A stretch of 64,000 bases of DNA, from contig JAVTLE010000016.1 in NCBI GenBank assembly GCA_033439295.1, forward strand, positions 1,178,001 through 1,242,000. The letters run 5' to 3'. The position numbers were made by a program, and so were the translations under genes. The stretch comes from Deuterostichococcus epilithicus (lineage: Eukaryota; Chlorophyta; Trebouxiophyceae; Prasiolales; Stichococcaceae). The stretch's first letter is position 1. Each line of letters starts with the position of its first letter. Positions 23,201 through 34,957 of the stretch are shown here, piece after piece. Under the pieces are notes generated by a model that was not told the origin of the DNA, did no database searches, and saw only the letters and a list, made by a program, of their open reading frames with translations.

Positions 23201-24682
23201 GAGGGCTCCATGCGGTGGGGGTGTCTTCGGGACGGACACTCGGCAGGGCATCTGAGGACGGGCGTCACAGTCTCGTTCCATTTCACTGCATCTAAATTAC
23301 AGCAGCCATCACTGACTAGTAGAACCCTGATGCCCTGTAGGGCGTGACATATGGCCGGCTATCCGAGGAGAGCGACACAGAGGCGGGCGGTCAGGTCACA
23401 GAGGAGGGCGGCGGCGGCGGCGGCGACAGCCACGGCGGACACGGCGAGTTTGACTTTGGCGAGATCGCCGTGCACCAGGTGAGCTGTCGCTGCGCATGTG
23501 GCTGCTGTTCTATGGGTGGACGAGGGGCGGGACTGCCATGATTCAGCATCTCTCGGCTCGCTGGAGCGATTGGAGCACATGAGCCGTTTGCAGGCAGCAC
23601 GAGTCAGGATGATGGAGCTTGAAAAGTAGGCGTAGCCGCTGGTCTCACAGCAGAATCCCACTCCACTGCGCTGACTCCCCTGCTGCCTGTGTTGCGGACG
23701 GTCCACACCACAGATTCCGAGTCCGTGCTTGGCGTGCTGTGAGCCGCGCAGGAGCTGCGCTGGTCCCGGCACCTGCCGCTGGCGCCGATACATTTGTTGT
23801 GTTGTTCCGCCGCAGAGGACCCACGTCATCGATGTCGTGCTCGGCGCAGCCTCCAACCCGGCCGCCATACCCGCGGCTGCTGTCACGCCAGCGTTGACGT
23901 ACCTGATCCAAGGTGTCTCCATCACTACAGATGATCCACACCATCGAGTTTGTGCTGGGCGCGGTGTCCAACACGGCCTCCTATCTGCGGCTGTGGGCGC
24001 TCAGCCTGGCGCACTCGCAGCTGAGCGCGGTCTTCTACGACCGCGTCCTCGTCGCAGGCATCCAGCAGTCGGTGCAGGGCAACCACTGGGCGCTGTTCAT
24101 CGGTGCGCCTTTGCTGTTGCCGGCCAAGGGCCGCCGCCTGCTTGTGGGTTAGGATTAGCTGGCTGCACACGCGCTGGCACCTGCTGGATTGAGCACTGCT
24201 GGCATGAGAGCTTGCTTGTAGTAGTACGACAGGCGACCTCGAGCACAACAAGTCAAGATGAAGCAGGGCCATCTCACCAACGTCGTCATCTGGGGTTGCC
24301 CCGGTGGCGCGCCTGCCTGCGCACCTCTTGATGACTGCGCCTGTGTCGCTGCCGCGCAGCTTTCTTTGTGTTCGCGTGCGCGACTCTGGGCGTGCTCATG
24401 GTGATGGAGACGCTGTCGGCATTCCTGCACGCGCTGCGGCTGCACTGGGTGGAGTTTCAGAGTGAGTTTCGACACGGTTGCAGATGCAGATCAGCTGCCC
24501 CTGTCATCCTGCTCACTAACTGCACACGGCGACAGTGATCATCACCTGCTTTTGTACACTCCTCATACGTCCATGAGACATCTCACTCTGTTTCTCCTGC
24601 CCCTGCAGACAAATTTTATCACGGCGATGGCGTCCAGTTCACGCCCTTTGCCTTCGACATTGTCGACAAGGAGGACTTGTAG
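17277..24682 (+). CDS. V-type proton ATPase V0 subunit a, about 20 exons
   Basis: Forms the proton half-channels of the vacuolar ATPase beside the c-ring. The N-terminus [18 protein letters not shown] leads into [19 protein letters not shown] and LLQFKDLN, the standard opening. The cytosolic half has [18 protein letters not shown] and [17 protein letters not shown]. The membrane half has [54 protein letters not shown] and [15 protein letters not shown]. The exon starting at 23931 carries [20 protein letters not shown], where the Arg of [11 protein letters not shown] is the essential proton-channel arginine. The last exon ends KEDL at 24682. A Gly/His/Asp-rich insert ([14 protein letters not shown]) at about 23400-23450 fills the variable cytosolic loop. 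Length fits the usual 800-850 residues. A TGTAA motif near 24799 is a plausible polyadenylation signal. Confidence 0.95.
19915..20005 (+). repeat. Degenerate copies of a V-ATPase a exon's end and start
   Basis: Just before the exon at about 20024-20088, the intron contains a copy of its end (catccaggtgag, identical over 12 bases including the donor, about 19930-19941) and then a copy of its start (gggcagcgccagcgggacgc at about 19966-19985, one difference from the real exon start), followed by GTAAGT. Confidence 0.8.
23816..23886 (+). repeat. Degenerate copy of the V-ATPase a TM7 exon start
   Basis: Right after a CGCAG acceptor-like site, about 70 bases resemble the start of the real exon at 23931. 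The copy translates as [15 protein letters not shown] against [15 protein letters not shown] in the functional exon. It is about 115 bases upstream and would lack the essential Arg if used. Confidence 0.9.
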
Positions 24683-25080
24683 TGTATCTGTCGTCATTCA
24701 ACGGCAGAGGCTCCAATTGCTGTAGTCATGTTGGAAACGCAGTCTGAAAACACAATGTCCGGCCGGCTGTGCGCCTGCGGCATCCCCCCACGTGCTGTCT
24801 GTAACACAGCGCCAGGAATGCCAAGCAAACTCCTCGCTATATCATAACTTTGTGAGCCACACATTCTCTGTCAACCCTGACGACATGTGTACCAGCAACT
24901 CGTACCCATCACCTTCATTCAGCTGCTGACACCACCACCAGATGCATGCATGCACGCTGTCTCGCGCTGGCTCCGACGGTCCGTGCAGCACAACATTGCC
25001 ATGACGAAAGACACATCTAGTCAGTCGTCGAGGTAGCAAGACAGGCGTCCTTTGACGCATTTTACAGGGATTGTGAAACG
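24683..25080. other. Spacer between V-ATPase a and wax-synthase-like gene
   Basis: 398 bases between two plus-strand genes; 3' UTR of the first and promoter of the second. Nothing else recognised. Confidence 0.5.
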
Positions 25081-27613
25081 ATGCTCGACAGCCCGTTCAA
25101 AGACTTGCGCGCGCAGCTGCCGTTCATCCACCGCGTCTACATCGTGCTCTTCTGCGACCTGTTCCTGGTCCTCTATGTGAGGCTCGTGCTGCGGAGCCTG
25201 CGGCCCGGCGCGCCACGCCTGCGGGCCGCTCTCCCAGCGGTGGCGGTCACATGCGTGCTGCCGCTGCTGTTCGATCGGGAGACGGAGGTCATCACCCTGG
25301 TTGCGGTGGCTTTCCTGCACGTGTGGCTCACGAACTTCAAGGTTTTGGGGCTGGCGCTGGAGCGCGGACCGCTCACGTTGCCGCTGTCGCCACTGCAGTT
25401 TGCCACAGTGCTGCTGGCGCCTATCACCCCGCAGATCGGTGCGCAGCTACTTGTTCTGTATCGTTGTTGCCAAGAAAGCACTCGCTTGGTGCCTGCATCC
25501 AGAAGCTCCTCACACGCTGCGAAAGCAAGCTGCAGCATCTCTCACTCGCCTGCATGGTTGTCGGCCTGGTTGAGATGTTGAGGTGACACCATCGCTCCGG
25601 CGCTGCAGATGGCAAGATGCACCGCGTGGGATCTAAGGGCAGGCTTGCGGACAGCGGCGGGTCCTCGGCAGAGCTGCTGACGCGCTTTGCAGCAAAGACC
25701 GTGGGCCTCTGTGGCATCGTCTTCTGCCTCTCGGCATTCGACCCGCCGCTCGTCTTCAGGGAAATCCTGTACGGTAAGGCCTACTCTGCTCTCCTGACGG
25801 CAGTGCACTGTACATCGAGCATCGGCAGCAGGAAGTGCACCCGCCACTGCCCAGCGCCATTGCTCCGCGGGCCGCTCCATGTCACCGGGACACTGCCAGC
25901 TAGAGATACCCTGAAGCGCATTCTCTCGTCATGCAGCGCTGGGTTTGTATCTGTTCCTGGGTTTCTTCATGGATGGCCCCGCGACGGCGGTGACGTCGCT
26001 GATGGGCCTGAAAATCGCGCCGCACTTCAACGAGCCGTACCGAGCGGCTTCTGTGGCCTCCTTTTGGGGCGCCCGCTGGAACCTGACGGCGGCCAACACG
26101 CTGCGCTACCTCGTGTACGACACCATCTGTGACGGTGGGCGCATGCCAAGGGTTCAACCCCGAGTCCTTTGCTCCGACTTGCGTCACATACGGCGCAGCA
26201 GGTGGCGCAGATGGCAATTGATCCTCAGGGTCTCCTCAGCGTCATCTTGACTCGTCTGCATCACCTGCAGCATGGCAGCTTTCTTTTGCTTGTCTTTGCT
26301 GCAGCTGCGTCCCGGGTTGCTGCCGCCATGGCCTGCCTGGTTATAGAACACAGTCTGCAGTTCGGTACTTTTCAGATGCTGCTGCGTGACTGGCACACTA
26401 CTTCCTGAGCAGTCTTTGGGGTCGAAAATGACAGGAGTTTTCTCGTGCAGGCCGCTTGTTGCCGGCGCAGCCGAGCAGGCTGCCGGTCCGTGCGACCCAA
26501 GAGGTGCACAGCCTCCAGTGCCGGAAGAACCGCTTGCAGCTGGTTCTAGCGATTGCACGGCACCAAATGTTACGGCACCCAATGTGAGAGACGCGTGTGG
26601 ATTTTGAACACCGCATGAAGCCGCGCTGTGGTCATGCCGCAGATGCGGGCGCTAGCCATGATGTCGGTGTTCATCTGCAGCGGTCTCATTCACGAGGTGA
26701 GGCTGAAGGCTGCGCCTGGCCCTGAGATGCACAGCGGAGGGTCAACGTAAAGTGCACACCGCTCAGCTGGAATGTGTGGCGAAAGCATGTCTGCTGCCAG
26801 CAAAGCATGTGCAAATGGGCTTGATCATACACTTGACCCTTAGCACTGCGGTGCCGCAGGTCATGTACTGGTACTGCCAGGGCTACATGACTGGCTCCTG
26901 GCTGCTGTTCTTCAGCCTGCAGGCGCGCTTCCCTCCTTATGCTTTTCCTCAGTACGACAGACTGGCCGTGCATCCACAACCGCCTTGGCGAGGACCAAGA
27001 ATGGCTACCTGGTCGTGCGCGCAAGAGCAAAAGCTGCACCACCTGCAGTACAACCCTACATACTCTCGGAAGCGCAGAAACCCTGTGAGCAGAGGTTACG
27101 GAACCTCTAGTTGCCATGCAGGGCCCGTTGATACTGCTGGAGATGGCTGGGCAGCGCCTCATGCGCAAGCAGGGGTGGCAGGCGCCGCAGCTGGCGCGGA
27201 TCGGCGTCACGCTGACGGTGCTCATGGCGGCAGGGCACCTGCATTTCTTCCCGCCCGCCATGCACGGCGGCCTCGCGGACCGCGTCTGCAAGTCCATAAA
27301 GGTGAGTTCAATGATCAGGGTTTAGAGTGGGTGCCCCGCTCACCTGGTGCCGCCAAAAGCCCAGGTCCTGATGGGAAGCTCCTCGCTGAGACCTGCAGAC
27401 ACACTCGCGCTGCTGTCTGATGGGATCGGCTCAACCATTGCGCTCGTGTGCCGCCTGCCCCGCTGTAAACAGTGCGAATTGACACAGAGGTGGTTGCTGG
27501 CCTCTTTGTGCTGCCTTGGGTGCGGCCGGCCGAGCTCTGAGGGCCATCTCTGTGTGATTCCGTAGGACAACTTTGCAGCGCTCTATGCTTTTGCCCTAAG
27601 CTTCAGGAAATGA
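25081..27613 (+). CDS. Wax-synthase-like membrane O-acyltransferase, 8 exons
   Basis: Predicted to transfer an acyl group from acyl-CoA to a long-chain alcohol or other lipid hydroxyl in the ER membrane. The chosen start at 25081 gives MLDSPFKDLRAQLPFIHRVY and then repeated hydrophobic segments (VYIVLFCDLFLVLYV; ALPAVAVTCVLPLLF). The third exon has FWGARWNLTAANTLRYLVYD, which matches the wax-synthase-domain pattern FWxRRWN...LRxxVYD. A later exon has MMSVFICSGLIHE, supplying the conserved His of the SGLxHE motif that is catalytic in this family. More membrane spans follow (MYWYCQGYMTGSWLLFFSLQ; GVTLTVLMAAGHLHFF). It ends ALYAFALSFRK at 27613. The exon at about 26451-26504 (LLPAQPSRLPVRATQE) is supported mainly by phase. 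The alcohol substrate cannot be told from sequence. Confidence 0.8.
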
Positions 27614-28259
27614 GCAAGCTTCGGCCTGACAGTGGCGGAGAGGCGGAGAGACTATGGAAGGATAGCACAGGATAGGAGAGGAGCAGACACGGATGGGCTC
27701 GAGTGTGATCTCGAGTGTGATCTGCGGCGCCGTGGGGCCAAGTGCTTTTTGCATCTAGAACTGGTGTGTGACATGGAGCGATGCACTTGTGATGCATGCT
27801 TAGTTTTGAGTCGGTGCGGCAGAGTTGGCAGACGTGAACTAGAGAGTGACGGAGTGGCCCTAAGCCGGAGAGTTCGGAAATTTTATCAATAGGTAACACA
27901 ATTTACCAGCGGGCTGTATTACTAACGATGCTCTGTAAATCCACTATCGTTTGACGTAATTAAAATTGACACCTGCCGTATCCAGCACTCTCACTTTCTT
28001 AGGCCCGCTCAAAAACATGAAGCAAGGTGGCGCAATGCAAAAAATGGGAACGACAATAAGCCTCCGCGAGATGTGCCGCACGGCTCCGCTGTCCTGACAT
28101 CACACATCGTCATGCTACTGTAACTGCAATGTTGCCCATCGGCCAACCACTGGGAACGGCCCGAGCCCTACCAAAGGCGCCATGCACTGCTTTGCAATCA
28201 GCGCCGCCCGCGCCTCCAAAACCCGTGTGCCTATCATGAATGCTCCGGCAGTTCAGCGC
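27614..28259. other. Convergent intergenic spacer
   Basis: 646 bases between two facing stop codons. It includes a 12-base tandem repeat (tcgagtgtgatc x 2, about 27699-27722) and a plus-strand TGTAA near 27935. No gene recognised. Confidence 0.5.
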
Positions 28260-31200
28260 TCAATGGGTGTAGACAGTCTCGTCGTCGGTGTCGGACCGTA
28301 TGGCGTCGTCCTCTGCGCCCTCCTCGTCTCCTTCCTCTGCATCCTGCTGCGCGCCGTCCGTGCCATTCTCCACGATGCTGGGCAGGTGGGCGCTCGAGAA
28401 ACCACTCTGCAGCTGCCGCTTCACCAGCTGCCTGTAGATGCCACCTGTGGCACAGAGCACACTCAGGCATGCCTATCCTGTTTCAACGGGGTCCAATACA
28501 GATGGTGCACGGGCAATGCAAAGCGAACCAAGGCGAAACCTCTCCCGAAACAGACATGGCAGCTGTCAGTAGGATCCCGCGGTCAGCCTACAGCTGCGCC
28601 ACGATGGACTTGAGAAAGCGGCCCGAAGGGCTCTGGACCAATATGCGAGCACACACAGCGGACGGCGCCGCACCTGCGCTCAGCAGCTCGTCGTGCGTGC
28701 CCTGCTCTGCGATGATGCCGCCTGACACGACCAACACCTGCGTGGCGGGCGGCCATGGACGGCGCGTCAGCTGTGAAGCGGGCAGCAGGCATTGGTGGCG
28801 GCGTGCCAGTCCCATGCGGCAGGCGATCGGGACGGACGGATCAACGGCGGATGCGGCTGGCGATGCATGTTCCCACATGGCAGTAACACGCCGTTTGCCC
28901 GTATGAAGCTGCATCGGCTGCAAGGGCGATGCCCGAGACTGCACCGGCATCTGTAACAACACACCTGGTCGCTGCCCTGCACGGTGGACAGCCGGTGCGC
29001 AATGACCTGCGGCAAAACGGGCAGCAGCACTTCAGAGTGTGTGCCGCCCTCAAGGAGCACAGCGTTGTCGAGCCATGCGACATGGGTGACATCGAGGCAA
29101 GGAGAGGAGCAGCGCGGCAGCGATGACGGCAAGTTCGTCCGCCCGCCGTGCGGCGCCTGTGTGACACCGCCACAGCGCAGTGCGCGCCATCGGCGACTGA
29201 TGCAGGAAGAATGAGAGGAATGTCCTACCAGCACGGTGCGGCCGGCGGACACTCGCTCCAGGGCCTCCTGCACTAAACCCTCGCTCTCTGCGTCCAGTGC
29301 GCTCGTCGCCTGCAGCATCGCGGCAAAGGAAGTTCCCGGCACTTCCCGGGACGGTGTTCAGCCCTACCTGACTCAGGCCCCGATGCATCACCTCCACGGG
29401 CGCGATGAGGGCAGACCACCCGGTGCGCTTGTGTGGGGGGCTTCTTCCTGCATCATGCACCCCCCGGCTGCCGGGAGTACCGCACGCCGCTGCTTGTGCA
29501 TGCACCCAAGCGTCTGCGCCCTGCGGCGCCAGATGCCGATGCAGGCAAAGGCCATCAGGGCTGATCAACACTGGCGACGGGGAGACGCAGGGAACTCGGT
29601 CCGGAAGACCCACCTCGTCGAGCAGCAGCACGCGCGGGTTGCACAGCAGCGCCCTCGCTATGGCGATGCTGCGTTTGCACGCGCGCCCTGCTGTCAGTGA
29701 CCAGCTGACAGCCCGCAGGGGGCCTGAGGGACCATGCAGCGCCTCCCGGCCTGTCCTGGGCCTGCAATGCACCATGCTCCGGCTGCACTGCAGCATGAAT
29801 GCGGGGTGACGAGGGGGGCGGCTGCAGGAGTTTGCATGGGGCAGCGCACCGCTGCTTCTGGCCCCCTGACAACCGCACGCCCCGCTCGCCAACCGCCGTC
29901 TCGTAGCCCTGCAGGATGGTAGTGTTTAGGATTGCTGTTGAAACAGCAGCTGCGTCACCAGGAACAACGGGATGCCGCTGGCACGGCCCGAGGTGCGTGG
30001 CCGCACCCCATCAGACGCTTCCCTTCATCAGACGCTTCCCTTCAGCATCCTCGGCACCACCCGCTGCAGCGATACCAAAAGCTGCACGCCAAGTGCCGCA
30101 CACCTGCGGGAACGCCGAGATGAAGTCGTGGCAGTTGGCGACCCTCGCCGCCTCCTCCACCTGTGGAGCGAGCAGGCAGCTTGGATGCCTGGCCATGCGA
30201 CAGCCCAGGATCCCGCCGAAGTCTGCACACGGGGCTTGCTGCAGCACTGCAGCATCCATGCAGTTGCACCACCACTGAGCAATGCTCTTCTGTCCCCTGG
30301 CTCAACAACTCGCGATACCTGCGAGACACCGCTGCTAGGTTTGCACAGGATTAGAAAATAGCATTTTAAGGTTGGGAAAAGCGCGCCTGCTCCTGGGTCA
30401 CCTCCCGGTCCGCCGGCATACCGAAGGTGATGTTGAAGCGGATGTTCTCTGCGGCAGGCAGCACCCGGCCGTCATGCAAATGCTCTGCACGTACTTGCTG
30501 ACGGCCCTGTGACATCTGGCAGGCAGACAGCAAAGCCGTGTGCTGTGAATAACTTGGAGGAGCACAGGCTCACACGCCGCCAATGGCCTGGAAGCAGGTA
30601 CGAGGGGCAAGGACGAACAGCACGACCGCACCCGCAAACAGCACCGGCTCCTGGCTGACCAGGCTGATCTGGGAGTGCAGGAACTCGTGGTCGATGGCGT
30701 CCAGCGGCGTGCCGTCCAGCAGAATCTGTGGATTTCGAAGATGTCTGATGCATGTGACTGTTCTGTTTCCCCTCGGAGCAACATGGGTAGCTTTGTGATA
30801 CTACCACTGCTGCCACAGCATGTGGCACAGTCGCTGCCGCATTGATGCAAGCAGCCTCACGCGGGTTGAGCATTCGAAACGAGTGTGGTGTGCAAAGACT
30901 GCCGCCGTCCCGTGTCGGATGTCACAGCGTACCTGGCCCCTTTGCGGCTCGTAGAAGTTCTCTAGCAGGTTGACCACCGTGCTCTGCACACACGAGGAAT
31001 GCTGTTCAAGGATCCTGACAGCTGCATGCAGACGAGCCAGGGTTTCTGGCTGGAAGTTGGACGCATCTGGAACATTGGCGGGGCCAACGATTGGGTCGCC
31101 GCATGTGCCAAGCCAGCTGTACAAAAGCGCGCCAACTGCGTGCAGTTCGCGAGCCCATTCGCATCAGTGCAATGCGCCACACTGCTGCGCAAATTTGCGA

Positions 31201-34200
31201 GCATTGTGTACCACGATGAGCACAACCGGACAACAGTGTCTAGCGGAGTGCCGTGTGATCAAGCCGCTGTGGGCACCGTAAAATTGTCACACCTTGCCGC
31301 CGCCGCTGGGGCCCACGAGCGCGCTCTTGCTGCCTGGCGGCAGGTCGATGGTCACGCCCCGCAGGACCGCCACATCCTGGCGGGACGGGTACGAGAACCT
31401 GCAGCAAGGCGGGCTCAAGATTCAGGCTGTGGCTGCACAACGGCAGAGCCTCAGAACACGATTGCCACAGGCACTGCCGGACGGCCAGGTTAAGCCTGCA
31501 GCATCGTCAGAGCCCGAGGAGCTGCTGTGGCCCTTCACCCTGTGCCATGGCGCCGACTGCGTCGTTGAAGGAACACCCACGACACCAGTTTCAAAGCCCG
31601 TTGCGGGCTTTTCACGCTCACCCTTCACGGTCAAGCTTTCACCCTCAACCTTCGCAGCATATCAAAGTCTTCATGGCAGACCCCTCACTGCGGGCGCACC
31701 AGACGTTGAGCAGCTGCACGTGGCCGCCCTCCGAGGCGCCGACAGGCCGCTGGCCGCCGTGACGCTGCTGCATGCGCGTCGCCCGATCCAGCAGCTCGAA
31801 CACCCGCTCACTGGCGCCGACCGCCTTTGGAACAGGTTGGCGCATTGCCGGTCTCAGCAATGCCGGATGGGGTGGCGACTCGGCACTGACCCAGCCTAAC
31901 TAAGCTTCGCGCACTTGTGGGCGCGCCAGGGTGGCCTCCCCACCAGTGCCTTGCAGACCTCAGGATTCGCGAGCAACAGTTCCGACTTGTGATGCAGTTG
32001 CTGGCCAGCGGATGAACCGCTCGTGTCCAGAGACCCTCATCCGGAGCCTTGCCAGCAGCACCAACGGCCGGAACATCGCCTGCCACCGCCTGGGATCTGC
32101 ACCCTCACAACCAGCATTGCGGGTATCACAAGAGAAGTGCCCACCTGCATGAGTGACGTGAAGACGCCGGCGAGCTGCCCCACATTGCCAGACACGAAGA
32201 TGGCGTACACCACGAAGCTGGACAACTGGCCCGCTGTCAGCTTGCCGTCAATGACTTGCCGCGCGCCAAACCACAGAACGGCCATCGTGGCGCCTGTGCA
32301 TACCCATCCGAGCAGTTACCAAGCAGGTTTGGAGCTACGACCCTGCAGCAGCCGTGCACGATCGCCATAGGAAAGCCATGGTGGCACCGGCACATGGCCG
32401 CCAGTTGGCGAGCGGATCCGCTACTACAGATCACGAGCCTGCAGCGGCATGCCATTGACGTCCGCGACCCGAGACTGAGCACTCGCCTGGAGCCACAGTG
32501 CCGTTAAAGGTGGTGAAGAGGCCACCCGCCGCGGCACTTTTGAGGCCCCAGCTCTGGGTGCGCAGCACCGCGCCGCGGTAGCGCTCGCAGGCCGCGCCCT
32601 CCTTGCCGAAGGACCTCACCTGTGGTGGCAGGCAGCTGCACAATGTAGCACCGAAAGGCAACAGGTACCCGCTCGAGCATAGAAAAGCGTTTTGACTTCT
32701 TTAAAGTTAGACTGCGCCCAGAGCGCACATGCACATGCACGTCTGTGATGAAAGCTTAGGGCAGCCTGCACGTGCGCATGAGTGTGCAGCAGGCTGCAGG
32801 CACGAGGCTGCACAATGCAACAGGATTTCCAGAGGCTTCGGCCATCACACCGTGCGGATGGAGCCAAAGCATTCCTCGGCAATGACGGACGCCGCGGCGC
32901 TGGCAGTCAGGCTCTGGCTGGTGTAGTGCCGGTTGAACTTGGCATAGATCTGGAACGCAACCAGCATCAGCGGCAGTACTGCCAGCGACAGCGCCGTCAG
33001 CACTGGCGAAGTCTGAAACATCAGCACCTGTTGCAAAGCGACACAAAGCCAGGTTCCGAAGCCGCCACATTCGTTGACGGCAGGTCAGCAGGTGAGGCAT
33101 TGGGGACGGTCAGGCATGGATCGGACGGCCGTCTCGACCATGCTCCAAGCCCAGCCTTTCAGGTATGCCAGGCATGCATGCGCAACAAATAGCTCACCAG
33201 GCCCAGACTGGCGACCACGATAGAGCGCAGCGCGATAGAGATGCTCGTGGTGCCTGCCGCCTTCATGAGGCGCGTGTCCTACAAAATTGAGCAGAAAAGC
33301 ATGCCGCCGCCGAGAAATATGAGATATGCAGCGCGGCACTGCGTGAGCAGGCTGCATGACATGCGGCCCAAACCCTTGAAAGCAGCTGTCAAAGGCGCAA
33401 CCTCACCTCTGAGAGGCGATTCATGAGCTCGCCGGTGCGCACGTTGTCGAAAAATCCAGTCTCTGCGCGTCATTGGCAACGACACGCCTTGCGAATGCAG
33501 ATCGCAGCGCAGACTCAGAGACTAAAATGCAGGCATACGCAGCATGTGCCACCGCCGGCTCACCTTGCCCCATGAGGTGTGAGAACAACCTTGACCTCAG
33601 GCGCGCCATCACACGCTCTGATGCGCCGTTGAACAGCCAGGCTCGCAGGCCCGAGCAGATGCCACCCACCCCAAGAATAATTAGGATCTCGTACAGCACC
33701 TCTGCGCAGCAATTGCACCGGAGTACGAAACAGCTGGCCATTGATGTGCAACTGGGTCGCGACCGAGCAGGTTTCTGAGGTAGACATCGGTTTGCCGGGT
33801 GAATGACAAGGTAAAACAGCATGGAGGCGGTTCCCCACCATTGACTTTGTGCTTTGCAACCGCCCGAGTGCCGAACTTGTCCAGGTTGATGCAGTCGTCT
33901 ATGAGCTGGCCGGCAAGTTTCGGCACCGCGACGCTGGCGAGCGACCCCAGCAACAGCATGACCGACGCCAGCACCAGCACCTGCGCACAGCCAGTCACCG
34001 CTCGCCTGACGGAACGATCTGTAATGAAAGCACATGCGGCAGCGCCTGCTGGCGCAAGCGTTGCACGGCCTACATCAGGTCGCCACAGACCGTGCTGCCG
34101 CGCACGCGCGACATGCTGCAGGTGGAGGGGCACCGAATTTCGCCCAGTATTCCCACCAAACCAAAAGTTGCGACGGTGTATTCATCACCGGCCGGTGACA

Positions 34201-34420
34201 CAAAAACATGCGACCGCCCGTCTCGATGCCGCAGCGTCGCATGGGGTCGCACCCAGACTTCATCCTTTGCGAGCGCCAAGAGGCGCGAGATGCCGCGCCA
34301 GGTGCCGGTGTTGCGTCTCGTCGCTGCCTGCTCCGCGTCGAAAATGTCTTCTGCGGCGGCATTGTCGCGGAGGAGCACGAAGTCCTTGCGACTTGGCCGC
34401 CGACCGGCGCCGCGTCCCAT
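28260..34420 (-). CDS. Half-size ABCB transporter (TAP/ALS1-like), about 18 exons
   Basis: One membrane domain followed by one nucleotide-binding domain; works as a dimer, probably in the vacuolar or another internal membrane. The N-terminus has [12 protein letters not shown], then [75 protein letters not shown] and [20 protein letters not shown], all typical of TAP-like half transporters such as plant ABCB25-27. The NBD has Walker A GPSGGGK|STV (split by an intron), Q-loop SQEPVLFAG, signature LSGGQKQR, Walker B RVLLLDE, D-loop SALD and H-loop [10 protein letters not shown], so it looks active. The C-terminus is an acidic tail ([12 protein letters not shown]) ending at 28260. The start at 34420 ([14 protein letters not shown]) is the best in-frame Met. 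The transported substrate is unknown; ALS1-like relatives affect metal tolerance. Confidence 0.88.
29030..29092 (-). repeat. Possible degenerate copy of an ABC-transporter exon start
   Basis: Minus-strand reading of this intron gives [20 protein letters not shown], which resembles the real downstream exon [19 protein letters not shown]. It lies directly before the H-loop exon, upstream of its supposed source. The match is weaker than the SerRS and V-ATPase cases. Confidence 0.45.
30010..30043 (+). repeat. 17-base tandem duplication in ABC-transporter intron
   Basis: atcagacgcttcccttc occurs twice in direct succession. Confidence 0.9.
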
Positions 34421-34957
34421 CTCGTGCCGCGGGACCTGGTGAACCCGCGCTTGGAGCAGCTTTGTGGAGCCAGAAAAGCTATATCTGTGCTAGAGGCTGA
34501 CACCGAGACTGAGTTCAAGTCAAGCTTGCAGGCACGCAGAGCTCGGAAGCTGTCTGAAACGTTGTCATCGTTCGCTAACACATGCTACATTGGCGTGCGA
34601 ATATGCATCATCAGCAGCCTGCTGCAGCACGGATGCAACGAGGACAGAGCATTGAATGCTCTGATTCAATGCGTGCGAAGCTTCTAAGGCAGCTGCAAAA
34701 AGGGAAAAGGGAAAGGGAAACTTGAAAATATTTCAAAGCCACCTTTCTTCGCCCAGCTCGCTGGCCCTTTCTCAGCTAGTCCTTTCACATCCAACTACTG
34801 CCTTTCGCTTCGACCCAGCTGGTCTGCAGAGCTGATGCCATGGCCAGTCAATCGCATCAGACGTCTTTATCAGAGCGACCGCGGTGGAACCGCATCTCGA
34901 TTTTCTGTGGGTCGGCACGCGCGATCTTGCGACTCTCCACTTTTTGAACAGTTGCAC
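34421..34957. promoter_or_regulatory. Divergent promoter region, ABC transporter / WW protein
   Basis: 537 bases between outward-facing starts. A purine-rich run (gggaaaagggaaagggaaac) lies near 34700-34720. Otherwise nothing specific was seen. Confidence 0.45.
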
